64,000 nt of DNA from Peribacillus glennii (GTDB taxonomy: Bacteria > Bacillota > Bacilli > Bacillales > DSM-1321). Shown here piece after piece: positions 43,699-51,297 of this stretch. Position numbers and translations under genes: made by a program. Under the pieces are notes generated by a model that had not been told where the DNA came from, did not search any database, and saw only the letters and a list, made by a program, of their open reading frames with translations. The DNA lies in the NCBI RefSeq assembly GCF_003429105.1, contig NZ_QVTD01000005.1, forward strand, positions 124,001 through 188,000, in the 5' to 3' direction. How positions within the stretch are numbered: the first letter of the stretch is position 1; the number at the start of each line of letters is the position of its first letter.

Positions 43699-43756
43699 GC
43701 TCCAGCTCCATATGCCTGGTAGAAAGCGGACTTTTCATGACCTATGGAGTTGGAGC
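43699..43756. repeat. imperfect inverted repeat element
   Basis: GCTCCAGCTCCATA (43699-43712) and TATGGAGTTGGAGC (43743-43756) pair over 14 bp with one mismatch (G-U in RNA) across a 30-nt loop. It lies in a gene-free region and resembles the short interspersed TAGCTCCAGC-type elements seen in Bacillus genomes (from memory). Confidence 0.65.
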
Positions 43757-43818
43757 AACCATTCGGTTTTGCTGAAAAGCAGTGAACTGGTTTATGAATG
43801 AGCTAAACATATATTTTA

Positions 43819-43935
43819 ATTTCGATGATATATTTGGATTCGCTCATATATTTCCATTTCCGCTCATATATTTCGATTTCGCTCCTATATTTTGGATTTC
43901 GCCCATATTTCGATTTTCACTCATAAATCGGGGGA
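43819..43935. repeat. degenerate tandem repeat, about 20-bp unit, about six copies
   Basis: Units of the form TTCGCTCATATATTTCGAT repeat with small changes: CGATGATATATTTGGAT, CGCTCATATATTTCCAT, CGCTCATATATTTCGAT, CGCTCCTATATTTTGGAT, CGCCCATATTTCGAT, CACTCATAAATCG. Non-coding and AT-rich. Confidence 0.85.
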
Positions 43936-44270
43936 CCGCTTTCCTTTCAAAAACATAACTTATATTGAAATTTTCTTTCCCCTCTGCACTTGCTATGAAG
44001 GTCTAGCTGATTGGTTTTCCAAAGCTGCATTCCTTTCCTAAACCCAATTCGGAAGTAATATTTCACCGTTTATGTTACTTATTGTGGTAAAATACATGAT
44101 AAGTTACATGGACGAAAAGGTTTTAGCTTTCTTCGAACAGAAAAATGCTCATCATATTAGCCCTATATTACATACGTTAGATTATAGATAAGTATGCCAT
44201 ATCGGATTATAGGGAAACTGATATTCCTCGTTCTGCAAACTTCAAAATTCACTTGACTTAGAGGTGGGAA
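43936..44270. other. gene-free stretch between the tandem repeat and the YitT-family gene
   Basis: AT-rich sequence without a supported gene or clear promoter. It should contain the promoter of the YitT-family gene. Confidence 0.4.
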
Positions 44271-45170
44271 ATGACAAACAACGATATTCAACATGAACAT
44301 TTACTTAAAAAACAACACCGCCGGCGATCCGCGCCACAGCTTTTCCAAAGGCTTGTTTTCATCACAATCGGCGCTGTATTGATGGCAGTCGGCCTCGAGA
44401 TTTTCCTTGTGCCCAACCGCGTTATTGATGGCGGGATAACAGGCATTTCCATTATGCTTTCCTCTGTTACCGGTTGGGGAATCGGCGTATTCTTATTCAT
44501 TTTGAACCTTCCTTTTATCTTAATTGGCTACAAACAAATTGGAAAAACTTTTGCTTTTTCGACTCTGTACGGTATCATCATTCTTTCAATTGCCACTACC
44601 CTTTTTCATCCGGTACCGGCATTTACCGATGACCTGCTTCTTGCTACCGTATTTGGTGGAATTGCAATCGGTGTCGGAATAGGAATCGTGATCAGAAACG
44701 GCGGTTCTTTAGATGGCACTGAGGTTATGGCAATACTCGCCAATAATAAGCTCCCTTTTTCAGTCGGAGAAATCATCATGTTCCTCAATATTTTCATCCT
44801 TGGCAGTGCAGGGTTCGTATTCTCCTGGGACCGGGCCATGTATTCTCTTATTGCCTACTTCATCGCTTTTAAGGCCATTGATGTAACGATAACCGGACTG
44901 GAAGAATCCAAATCAGTTTGGATCATCAGCGACCAATATCGTGAAATAGGCGATTCGATATTGAACCGCCTTGGCCGGGGAGTAACCTATTTAAACGGAG
45001 AAGGAGCCTTTTCAGGAGATGACAAAAAAGTAATCTTTTGTATCATCACCCGCCTGGAGGAAGCCAAATTAAAGGATATTGTCGATGAGGCAGACCCTAC
45101 TGCCTTCTTATCGATAGCCGACATTGCAGAAGTAAAAGGCGGACGCTTCAAAAAGAAAGGAATCCATTAG
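44271..45170 (+). CDS. YitT family membrane protein (DUF161/DUF2179)
   Basis: A 299-residue protein. The N-terminal integral membrane domain has about five or six helices (ITIGAVLMAVGLEIFLVPNRVIDGGITGISIML, RNGGSLDGTEVMAIL), followed by a cytosolic DUF2179 domain (SKSVWIISDQYREIGDSILNRLGRGVTYLNGEGAFSGDDKKVIFCIITRLE ... DPTAFLSIADIAEVKGG). This layout is shared by the several YitT paralogues of Bacilli; function is unknown, perhaps transport of a small anion. ATG 44271 follows AGAGGTGGG. It is followed directly by a perfect REP-like hairpin. Confidence 0.9.
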   Translation: MTNNDIQHEHLLKKQHRRRSAPQLFQRLVFITIGAVLMAVGLEIFLVPNRVIDGGITGISIMLSSVTGWGIGVFLFILNLPFILIGYKQIGKTFAFSTLYGIIILSIATTLFHPVPAFTDDLLLATVFGGIAIGVGIGIVIRNGGSLDGTEVMAILANNKLPFSVGEIIMFLNIFILGSAGFVFSWDRAMYSLIAYFIAFKAIDVTITGLEESKSVWIISDQYREIGDSILNRLGRGVTYLNGEGAFSGDDKKVIFCIITRLEEAKLKDIVDEADPTAFLSIADIAEVKGGRFKKKGIH

Positions 45171-45175
45171 AATGC

Positions 45176-45227
45176 GGGGTCAGTCCCCCAGAGCTTTACC
45201 GAAGTAAAGCTCTGGGGGACTGACCCC
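45176..45227. repeat. perfect 24-bp hairpin, REP-like element with GGGGTCAGTCCCC ends
   Basis: Arm 45176-45199 begins GGGGTCAGTCCCCCAGAG and arm 45204-45227 is its exact reverse complement, around a CGAA tetraloop. The outer 13-mer is the same motif as at 33418-33469. It starts 5 nt after the YitT-family stop and has no T-run, so it is more likely a mobile palindrome than a standard terminator, though it could stabilise or end the transcript. Confidence 0.9.
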
Positions 45228-45239
45228 ATAATTTATTAT

Positions 45240-45269
45240 TTGCTAGAATCTTAGCGTTTAAGTTATAAT
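45240..45269 (+). promoter_or_regulatory. sigma-A promoter of the MerR operon
   Basis: TTGCTA (45240-45245), 18-bp spacer, TATAAT (45264-45269). Confidence 0.7.
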
Positions 45270-45275
45270 TTATTT

Positions 45276-45295
45276 AAACCATGACGTTATGGTTT
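45276..45295. promoter_or_regulatory. palindromic operator, probably for the MerR-type regulator
   Basis: AAACCATGACGTTATGGTTT: perfect 7-bp arms around 6 bp, directly after the -10 and before the ribosome site of the regulator gene. It suggests autoregulation. Confidence 0.65.
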
Positions 45296-45305
45296 CGAAG
45301 GAGGA

Positions 45306-45716
45306 GTGATTGCCAATGGGGCTGCAAGACTAAAGATTGGCGAATTGGCTGAATTAGCTAATGTCACTAGACGGACTATTGACCATTACACCCGCTTGGG
45401 TTTATTGAAAGCAGAACGTTCGAGTTCTAATTATCGCTACTATGATAGGGAATCGGTATCCCGCCTGCATTATATTGAAGAATTGAAAAAGAATCATATG
45501 ACATTGCAGGAAATCAAATTAAAATTAAAAGAACAAGAGATTGACAATGTAGACATACAGGAACTTAAGGAAAAAATAAGGGAGCTTGAGCTTGATGTTT
45601 CGGCAATTGTTTCTTTATTGAAAGAAAAGGGATTACACAATCCAGACATGATAAAAAAGCATCTCTCACACGAAAGCATGTCCCTGATCCAATCTCTATT
45701 ACTATTATTACTTTAG
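45306..45716 (+). CDS. MerR family transcriptional regulator
   Basis: A regulator of about 130 residues with the MerR N-terminal winged helix (KIGELAELANVTRRTIDHYTRLGLLKAERSSSNYRYYDRESVSRLHYIEELKKNHMTLQEIKLKLKE) and a C-terminal coiled coil ending in a leucine run. It lacks a cysteine metal site, so the effector is not an obvious metal. The start is unclear: AAGGAGG lies only 1 nt before the in-frame GTG (45306), while the well-placed ATG (45316) is in another frame and stops after five codons. Possibly an N-terminal frameshift, or an unusual start. Likely operon with the peptidase gene 16 nt downstream. Confidence 0.8.
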   Translation: MIANGAARLKIGELAELANVTRRTIDHYTRLGLLKAERSSSNYRYYDRESVSRLHYIEELKKNHMTLQEIKLKLKEQEIDNVDIQELKEKIRELELDVSAIVSLLKEKGLHNPDMIKKHLSHESMSLIQSLLLLLL

Positions 45717-45732
45717 GAGGCAATAACATAAG

Positions 45733-46419
45733 ATGATTTTCCATCCAATGGATTTTCTTATCTTTCTGGCATTAGGCATTTCAATTTGGGCACAATTCAG
45801 GGTAAAAGGCAATTTTAATAAATGGGCACAAGTGCCAACGAAAACGGGTATGTCAGGTGCTGAAACCGCGCGAAGGCTTCTTGATGAGAATGGGCTCCAT
45901 TCCATTCCTATCGAAGTGGTGCCCGGCACACTCTCTGACCATTATGACCCGATCAGTAAAGTGGTCCGTCTTTCAGAGGCGGTATATTATGGCAATTCAA
46001 TCGCTTCCATTTCCGTGGCAGCCCATGAAGTGGGCCATGCTATCCAACATAAACAGTCTTACGGAGCCTTGGTTCTTCGCCATCGGATTTTCCCTGTCGC
46101 AAGCATCGCTTCAGGTGCTGCCCCGTTCCTTTTCCTGGGAGGAATGCTTCTGAACCAGCTCTCCCTGATAGGTCTCGGAATTATCATATTCTCAGCAGCT
46201 GTTGCATTCCAGCTCATCACATTGCCGGTAGAATTCAACGCCAGCAGCAGGGCCAGAAATTTGATGTTGGCTGAGGGTATTCTTTATAATAATGAAGAAG
46301 CTGGAGTTAAAAAAGTATTGAATGCCGCTGCGCTTACCTATGTGGCAGCAGCATTACTGTCACTTTTTGAATTAATTAAGTTTGTCATGATCTTTTTTCA
46401 AGGACAAGAAGAAGACTAA
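45733..46419 (+). CDS. zinc metallopeptidase, YugP family
   Basis: A 228-residue membrane metallopeptidase. The zinc motif is H98-E99-x2-H102 (AAHEVGHAIQH), with a third ligand probably in LPVEFNASSRARNLM, and hydrophobic segments at the N-terminus (FLIFLALGISIWAQF), after the motif and at the C-terminus. The family core SDHYDPISKVVRLSEAVYYGNSIAS is present. Substrate unknown; the active site is expected near the membrane. AGGAGG lies 12 nt before ATG 45733, rather far. It lies between the MerR and CNNM genes. Confidence 0.88.
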   Translation: MIFHPMDFLIFLALGISIWAQFRVKGNFNKWAQVPTKTGMSGAETARRLLDENGLHSIPIEVVPGTLSDHYDPISKVVRLSEAVYYGNSIASISVAAHEVGHAIQHKQSYGALVLRHRIFPVASIASGAAPFLFLGGMLLNQLSLIGLGIIIFSAAVAFQLITLPVEFNASSRARNLMLAEGILYNNEEAGVKKVLNAAALTYVAAALLSLFELIKFVMIFFQGQEED

Positions 46420-46444
46420 TATTTTGCATCACTTGGAGGTGAAC

Positions 46445-46471
46445 GCCTTACTTATTGTAAGGCAACTTTTT
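46445..46471 (+). terminator. terminator-like hairpin at the start codon of the CNNM gene
   Basis: A 7-bp stem GCCTTAC / GTAAGGC, loop TTATT, then AACTTTTTT running into the TTG start codon at 46471. It lies between a strong GGAGGTGA site (46435-46442) and that start. It may end most yugP transcripts or act as an attenuator. Confidence 0.6.
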
Positions 46472-47769
46472 TGGACATATTAAACTTGATCTTTCTGGTG
46501 GTTTTGATTGCCATGACCGCTTTTTTCGTGGCAACCGAATTCGCCATTATCAGGGTAAGAAGCTCAAGGATTGAACAGCTGATCGAAGAAGGGAGAACGG
46601 GTGCTGTCGCTGCAAAAAGGGTAACATCCCATCTGGACGAATACTTATCGGCGTGCCAGCTGGGAATCACCGTAACCGCATTGGGAATCGGCTGGCTCGG
46701 GGAACCTACCATCGCCCATATGCTTGAACCGGCTTTCCTAAAATATAATATCGGTGAATCGACTTCCCATATTATCGCTTTCATTATCGCTTTCTCTATT
46801 GTAACCTTTTTGCATGTGGTAGTAGGGGAACTCGCCCCCAAAACAGTTGCAATCCAGAAGGCAGAAGCTGTTACACTTGCGTTTTCAAAGCCCATTATTT
46901 GGTTTTATAAGATCATGTTTCCAATTATTTGGGCACTTAACGGTTCTGCCCGATTCATCACTGGCCTTTTTGGCTTAAAACCGGCGTCAGAACACGAACT
47001 TGCCCATTCTGAGGAAGAACTTCGTTTCCTCCTTTCCGAAAGCTACAAAAGTGGGGAAATCAATCAAAATGAATTGAAATATGTAAACAATATATTTGAG
47101 TTTGATGAACGGATCGCCAAAGAAATCATGGTTCCCCGTACGGAAATTGTGAGCTTTTCCATTGATGATACTCTTGATGATATCATCGACACCATTCAGG
47201 ACGAAAAATACACCCGCTACCCTGTTGTAGATGGTGATAAAGACAATATCGTAGGGATGATCAATATAAAAGAAATTTTGACAGCGAAGATCTCCCGAGA
47301 AACATTAATGGAGGAAACCTCGCTAAAGCCGTTTATTAAACCGATCATCCGTGTCATCGAAGCGATTCCGATCCACGACCTGTTAGTGAAAATGCAAAAG
47401 GAACGGACACACATGGCCATACTCTTTGATGAATATGGAGGCACCTCAGGTCTTGTGACAGTAGAAGATATCCTCGAGGAGATTGTCGGTGAAATCCGCG
47501 ATGAATTTGACGCGGATGAAATACCGGAAATTCGAAAGCTTAAACAGGATCACTATATTTTCAATTCCAGAGTCCTGATTAGCGAAGTGAATGATATGCT
47601 GGGCATTCACCTTTCTGAAGAAGATGTCGATACACTGGGCGGATGGTTCCTAACCCAAAGCTTTGATGTGAAACAAGGCGACGAATTAGAATCTGAGGGA
47701 TATTCATTCAAAATAAAAGGTTTGGACGGCCATCATATTTTGTTTATTGAGGTAAAAAAATTACAGTAA
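46471..47769 (+). CDS. CNNM/CorC-family membrane protein (DUF21-CBS-CorC)
   Basis: A 432-residue protein. The N-terminal DUF21 transmembrane domain (four helices, [16 protein letters not shown] signature) is followed by two CBS domains ([106 protein letters not shown]) and a C-terminal CorC_HlyC domain. Such proteins export Mg2+ or sense nucleotides; Bacillus YhdP/YugS/YqhB are relatives. Often labelled hemolysin, which is misleading. The start TTG 46471 is separated from the Shine-Dalgarno by a terminator-like hairpin. Confidence 0.9.
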   Translation: MDILNLIFLVVLIAMTAFFVATEFAIIRVRSSRIEQLIEEGRTGAVAAKRVTSHLDEYLSACQLGITVTALGIGWLGEPTIAHMLEPAFLKYNIGESTSHIIAFIIAFSIVTFLHVVVGELAPKTVAIQKAEAVTLAFSKPIIWFYKIMFPIIWALNGSARFITGLFGLKPASEHELAHSEEELRFLLSESYKSGEINQNELKYVNNIFEFDERIAKEIMVPRTEIVSFSIDDTLDDIIDTIQDEKYTRYPVVDGDKDNIVGMINIKEILTAKISRETLMEETSLKPFIKPIIRVIEAIPIHDLLVKMQKERTHMAILFDEYGGTSGLVTVEDILEEIVGEIRDEFDADEIPEIRKLKQDHYIFNSRVLISEVNDMLGIHLSEEDVDTLGGWFLTQSFDVKQGDELESEGYSFKIKGLDGHHILFIEVKKLQ

Positions 47770-47789
47770 AATTCAGTAATAACTTTTAA

Positions 47790-47822
47790 CCCCTCGTATG
47801 GGTCATACGAGGGGATTTTTTT
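47790..47822 (+). terminator. terminator of the CNNM gene
   Basis: A perfect 11-bp stem CCCCTCGTATG / CATACGAGGGG with a 3-nt loop, then ATTTTTTT. Confidence 0.93.
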
Positions 47823-47854
47823 ATGATGAAAATCAACTGGACATGACTCTGTAT

Positions 47855-49681
47855 TTATTTTTTCAGATGGTACGGAACTGTAGTCACAATCACATTCCTT
47901 CTATAAAGAAGATACGCACGGATCAATAAGCTTGATTGGTTATGAAGGATATTGTGCCAGCTTTTCTTTGGAATGAACTGCGGAATCAACACAGTCACCC
48001 GATAGCCTGATTCACTCGCCTTATGCTCGACTGTATCAATGAATTTAGTCAAAGGCTGAATGATGCTACGGTAATACGAGTGCAAGGTGACAAGCCGAAC
48101 ATCGGGCTGCCATTTCTTCCACTTCTCTGCGAATAACTTTTCATCTTCCCTCTCAAACGCTACATAGACAGCAATGATTTGATCCGGATTCAGAGATTTG
48201 GCATAATTCATCGAGTTTTCCACCACATGGGTGATTCCCGCAACAGGTACGATAATCACATTTCCTTTCACCTTTATAGCCGGTTCACAGGTTGTCACCC
48301 TTAACTGGTCTCCAACGGATTCATAATGGTTTTTAATTTGGTGGAAACCAAAAACGATTAAAGGCAGAAAAATCAACACCGCCCATACCTGGCCGAACTT
48401 CGTGATAAAGAAAATCATCATGACCGTGAAGCTGATAAATGCGCCTGTAAAGTTGATTGATAGTTTCATGATCCAGCCTTTAGGCTTTTCACGGATCCAT
48501 TTCACCAGCATCCCCGTTTGCGATAGCGTAAAGGGAATGAATACGCCTACCGCATAAAGCGGTATCAGCTGTTCCGTTTGCCCTTTAAAAGCGATGATCA
48601 ACAGAATGGATGTTACACCAAGGAAAATGATCCCGTTTGAATATCCTAAACGGTCTCCTCTTATTGTAAACATCCTGGCGATATATTTATCCTTTGCCAG
48701 GTTGAAAGCAAGTAAAGGAAAAGCGGAGTAACCTGTGTTAGCTGCCAGCACCAGGATCAACGCTGTAGTTCCCTGGATAAAGAAATACACATAGTTCCTT
48801 CCGAAGGTCTCGGAGGCAATTTGTGAAACCACGGTTTCCTCCGCTTTAGGAGCAATGCCGTAGTAATATGCCAAAAACACAATGCCTGAGAATAAAATGG
48901 CAAGCAACCCGCCCATCGCCAGTAAGGTTTTGGCTGCATTTTTAGGAGCGGGATCCTTAAAATTTGGGATGGCATTGGAAATCGCTTCTACCCCTGTCAA
49001 AGCAGAACACCCGGATGCAAACGCCCTAAGCAGCAAAAATAAAGTGACCCCACCAACAGGGGTCCCAATTGGGGCGTGCAAGTCGGGGGATACTTCTCCA
49101 GTAGCAATGTTATAAATCCCCACAACCAACAGGATAACTAAAGCCAGCACGAATAAATAGACCGGATATGCCAAAATGGTAGCTGATTCCGTAATGCCCC
49201 TCAAGTTTAAAATAGTAATAAAGACAACCAATAAGCATGCAATGATAACATTATGGTAATGCAAAGCAGGAAACGCAGAGGTGATCGCATCCGTACCCGC
49301 AGAAACACTCACTGCAACAGTCAGGATATAGTCCACTAAAAGGGAGCCTCCCGCAATCAATCCCGGATTTTCCCCTAGATTTTCCTTTGAGACTACATAC
49401 GCCCCTCCGCCATGCGGATAAGCATAGATAATTTGACGATACGACAACATAAGAGCAGCTAAAAGAAATATCACTCCAATTGCAATCGGAATGGAATACC
49501 AGAAAGCAACAGCACTAACAGTTACCAACACAAGCAGTATTTGTTCCGGTCCATACGCCACAGAAGATAAAGCATCGGATGAAAGAATAGCCAATGCCTT
49601 CAGTTTATTTAATTTCTGTTCCCCTATTTCGGTTGATTTTAAAGGCCTTCCGATCAAAAAACGTTTTACTGACGATGACAT
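47855..49681 (-). CDS. kimA: high-affinity potassium importer KimA (YdaO)
   Basis: A 608-residue K+/H+ symporter of the KUP-like APC superfamily. About 12 TM helices follow the N-terminal FLIGRPLKSTEIGEQKLNKLKALAILSSDALSSVAYGPEQIL, with PHGGGAYVVSKENLG in the core, and a cytosolic C-terminal domain (about residue 470 on: GNVIIVPVAGITHVVENSMNYAKSL). In B. subtilis KimA is repressed by cyclic-di-AMP both at the riboswitch and by direct binding to the C-terminal domain. ATG 49681. A cyclic-di-AMP riboswitch with terminator lies upstream, confirming the assignment. Confidence 0.95.
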   Translation of the reverse strand: MSSSVKRFLIGRPLKSTEIGEQKLNKLKALAILSSDALSSVAYGPEQILLVLVTVSAVAFWYSIPIAIGVIFLLAALMLSYRQIIYAYPHGGGAYVVSKENLGENPGLIAGGSLLVDYILTVAVSVSAGTDAITSAFPALHYHNVIIACLLVVFITILNLRGITESATILAYPVYLFVLALVILLVVGIYNIATGEVSPDLHAPIGTPVGGVTLFLLLRAFASGCSALTGVEAISNAIPNFKDPAPKNAAKTLLAMGGLLAILFSGIVFLAYYYGIAPKAEETVVSQIASETFGRNYVYFFIQGTTALILVLAANTGYSAFPLLAFNLAKDKYIARMFTIRGDRLGYSNGIIFLGVTSILLIIAFKGQTEQLIPLYAVGVFIPFTLSQTGMLVKWIREKPKGWIMKLSINFTGAFISFTVMMIFFITKFGQVWAVLIFLPLIVFGFHQIKNHYESVGDQLRVTTCEPAIKVKGNVIIVPVAGITHVVENSMNYAKSLNPDQIIAVYVAFEREDEKLFAEKWKKWQPDVRLVTLHSYYRSIIQPLTKFIDTVEHKASESGYRVTVLIPQFIPKKSWHNILHNQSSLLIRAYLLYRRNVIVTTVPYHLKK

Positions 49682-49750
49682 ATAGCACCACCATATTTAG
49701 TCTTAGAATAGAATCCCCTGCTCCAAAGAAGTTACCAAGGGAAAAAACGG

Positions 49751-49789
49751 TAAAAAAGCCCACAAGGCATCGCTAATAGCCCTGTGGAC
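49751..49789 (-). terminator. attenuator terminator of the cyclic-di-AMP riboswitch
   Basis: Read leftward: stem GTCCACAGGGC / GCCTTGTGGGC (with G-U pairs), then TTTTTTACC. It lies between the aptamer and kimA and is the expression platform. Confidence 0.88.
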
Positions 49790-49796
49790 ATCACAA

Positions 49797-49960
49797 AAAT
49801 CGTCGCACCAGCTCCACCTTCCCCTCTCAAAAACGCTTACGGAGTTAGCTGTCGGATTCGGGCCATAAGAGTAGCCCTACCTACGTTAATAGGATTCACC
49901 CCAAGTGAATAAATCACAAAAAACGGGTCCCCCGCTCATAAAGGATTAAGCGATTTAGAA
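49797..49960 (-). ncRNA. cyclic-di-AMP riboswitch (ydaO-yuaA type)
   Basis: Read leftward from about 49960: GCGGGGGACCCG, then CTTGGGGTGAATCC (49898-49911), GTAGGTAGGGCTACTCTTATG (49866-49886), CCCGAATCCGACAGCTAACTCC (49842-49863), GTAAGCG and GAGAGGGGAAGGTGGAGC. These are the conserved blocks of the ydaO class. Ligand binding is expected to promote the terminator just downstream and shut off the potassium importer. Boundaries are approximate. Confidence 0.95.
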
Positions 49961-50145
49961 ATATGAAACTGATGATAATCTTACTCCTGCCCAAGAAGTT
50001 TGTAAATAAAAAAATTCCGCAAAAAATAGTTATTTCAAAATACTTTTCACAGCTATTTACCCTTGAATTAGCTGCCGTTTCCTTTCATAAATGGGCCAAT
50101 AACTACAAATGCTATTGAGGCAACAATAAAAAAGGAGTGAACAGT

Positions 50146-50943
50146 ATGAAAAATGGGTTAATGATACTTAGTTGTGCTTTATTTCTATCCGGGTTAGCAG
50201 GGTGTAATAACAATGATGATAACAACGCAGCTGATAATAATGACGGAAATGGACAAATTCAAACAGCCAGGGTAGGAAATAATAATGAGGGCAATGGAAA
50301 CAATAACGATCGGAGCATGAGAGTTGCCCACCGCGCCGAAAGGAATATTGAACGCATGGGCCAGGTGGATCAGGCACATGTCATTTTAGCTAATAATAAT
50401 GCATATGTGGCTGTGAGGCTTCAGGATGACCGGAACAGCGGACAGAATGGCGGCGGCAGAGGAACTGATAATGGAACCGATGCGGGAATCGGAACAGGCT
50501 ACGGCCTCGGAAATGGCACAAATACGGCTGATGACGAAGAAGACGGAAATATAACCAGGAATGGTGGCGGAAACGGCTTCGCTAATGCTGGTGAGACTGA
50601 TAATGGTAAAGGCCGGGCACTTAATAATGGCACAACCGGCACACGCGCGAATCAAAATGATAATGGCGGCAATGATACTGGCGGCGGACAAAACGGTGAT
50701 GGAGAAAATGGCGGGAATGACACCGGAAACATCACCTATAGTGAAATATCAACCGCTTTTGAACAACAAATTGCCGATCAGGTTAGGGCTGCAGATAACA
50801 AGGTCCATCGAGTATACGTATCATCAAATCCTGAGTTTTTTGATAGAATGACGACATATGCTAATGACATCCGCGGAGGCCGAAACGGCACCGACCTATT
50901 CGATGGCTTTAATCGAATGGTAAACGATTTATTTGGAAGATAA
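50146..50943 (+). CDS. YhcN/YlaJ family sporulation lipoprotein
   Basis: A 265-residue lipoprotein. Signal peptide MKNGLMILSCALFLSGLAGC with lipobox LAGC. The N-terminal YhcN domain (RVAHRAERNIERMGQVDQAHVILANNNAYVAVRL) and the C-terminal part (EQQIADQVRAADNKVHRVYVSSNPEFFDRMTTYANDIRGG) flank a central low-complexity region rich in Asn and Gly (about residues 95-200), longer than usual. Members are spore membrane lipoproteins that affect germination or outgrowth. ATG 50146 follows AAGGAG with 8-nt spacing. The sequence is closely related to the broken copy at 23794-24295. Confidence 0.88.
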   Translation: MKNGLMILSCALFLSGLAGCNNNDDNNAADNNDGNGQIQTARVGNNNEGNGNNNDRSMRVAHRAERNIERMGQVDQAHVILANNNAYVAVRLQDDRNSGQNGGGRGTDNGTDAGIGTGYGLGNGTNTADDEEDGNITRNGGGNGFANAGETDNGKGRALNNGTTGTRANQNDNGGNDTGGGQNGDGENGGNDTGNITYSEISTAFEQQIADQVRAADNKVHRVYVSSNPEFFDRMTTYANDIRGGRNGTDLFDGFNRMVNDLFGR

Positions 50944-50953
50944 AATTGAAAGT

Positions 50954-50986
50954 AAAAAAAGCTGTCGGTTTGTTCGGCAGCTTTTC
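50954..50986 (+). terminator. terminator of the YhcN/YlaJ gene
   Basis: Stem GCTGTCG / CGGCAGC (G-U pair) with flanking A-run and CTTTTC tail, 17 nt after the stop. Confidence 0.75.
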
Positions 50987-51122
50987 GGCGTTTCTGGATA
51001 ATATGAATTGTGGCATCAAGAATCGAGATTAACTTTTAAGAATTTTTGAGGTTTAAATAGCGATAATGAGAGGATTTTTAAGTTCAGGCAATTAAACCAT
51101 AAAGTAAAACTTTTCCGCGTGA

Positions 51123-51275
51123 TTGACATGACAATAAAATATGATATATTAGCATAAGAAATACTTTAACGCATAAAAGCTTAAAAGCGTTCAATCGAGA
51201 AAGTGAATCACATTTTTTTTGCGAATAGGGTGTATTTTGTAACAATCCCCTTCTGGGTTCCAGTGGGGTTTTTAT
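51123..51275 (+). promoter_or_regulatory. promoter and unclassified attenuator-like leader of the permease gene
   Basis: TTGACA (51123-51128), 16 bp, TATATT, then a leader of about 120 nt ending in an intrinsic terminator: CCCC-tt-CTGG-gtt-CCAG-t-GGGG followed by TTTTTATTTT (51247-51277). The ribosome site and ATG (51298) follow directly. The leader does not match the T-box, L-box, SAM, purine or cyclic-di-AMP patterns I know. Confidence 0.6.
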
Positions 51276-51297
51276 TTTGAAAGGTTGGTCAGTCCTA

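Noticed and set aside
43819..43935. Tandem repeat as a CRISPR array
   Set aside because: Units are contiguous without spacers, degenerate and AT-rich, and no cas genes are present.
51121..51276. TnrA or GlnR box before the amino-acid permease
   Set aside because: No sequence fits TGTNA-N7-TNACA in this region, despite tnrA being next door.
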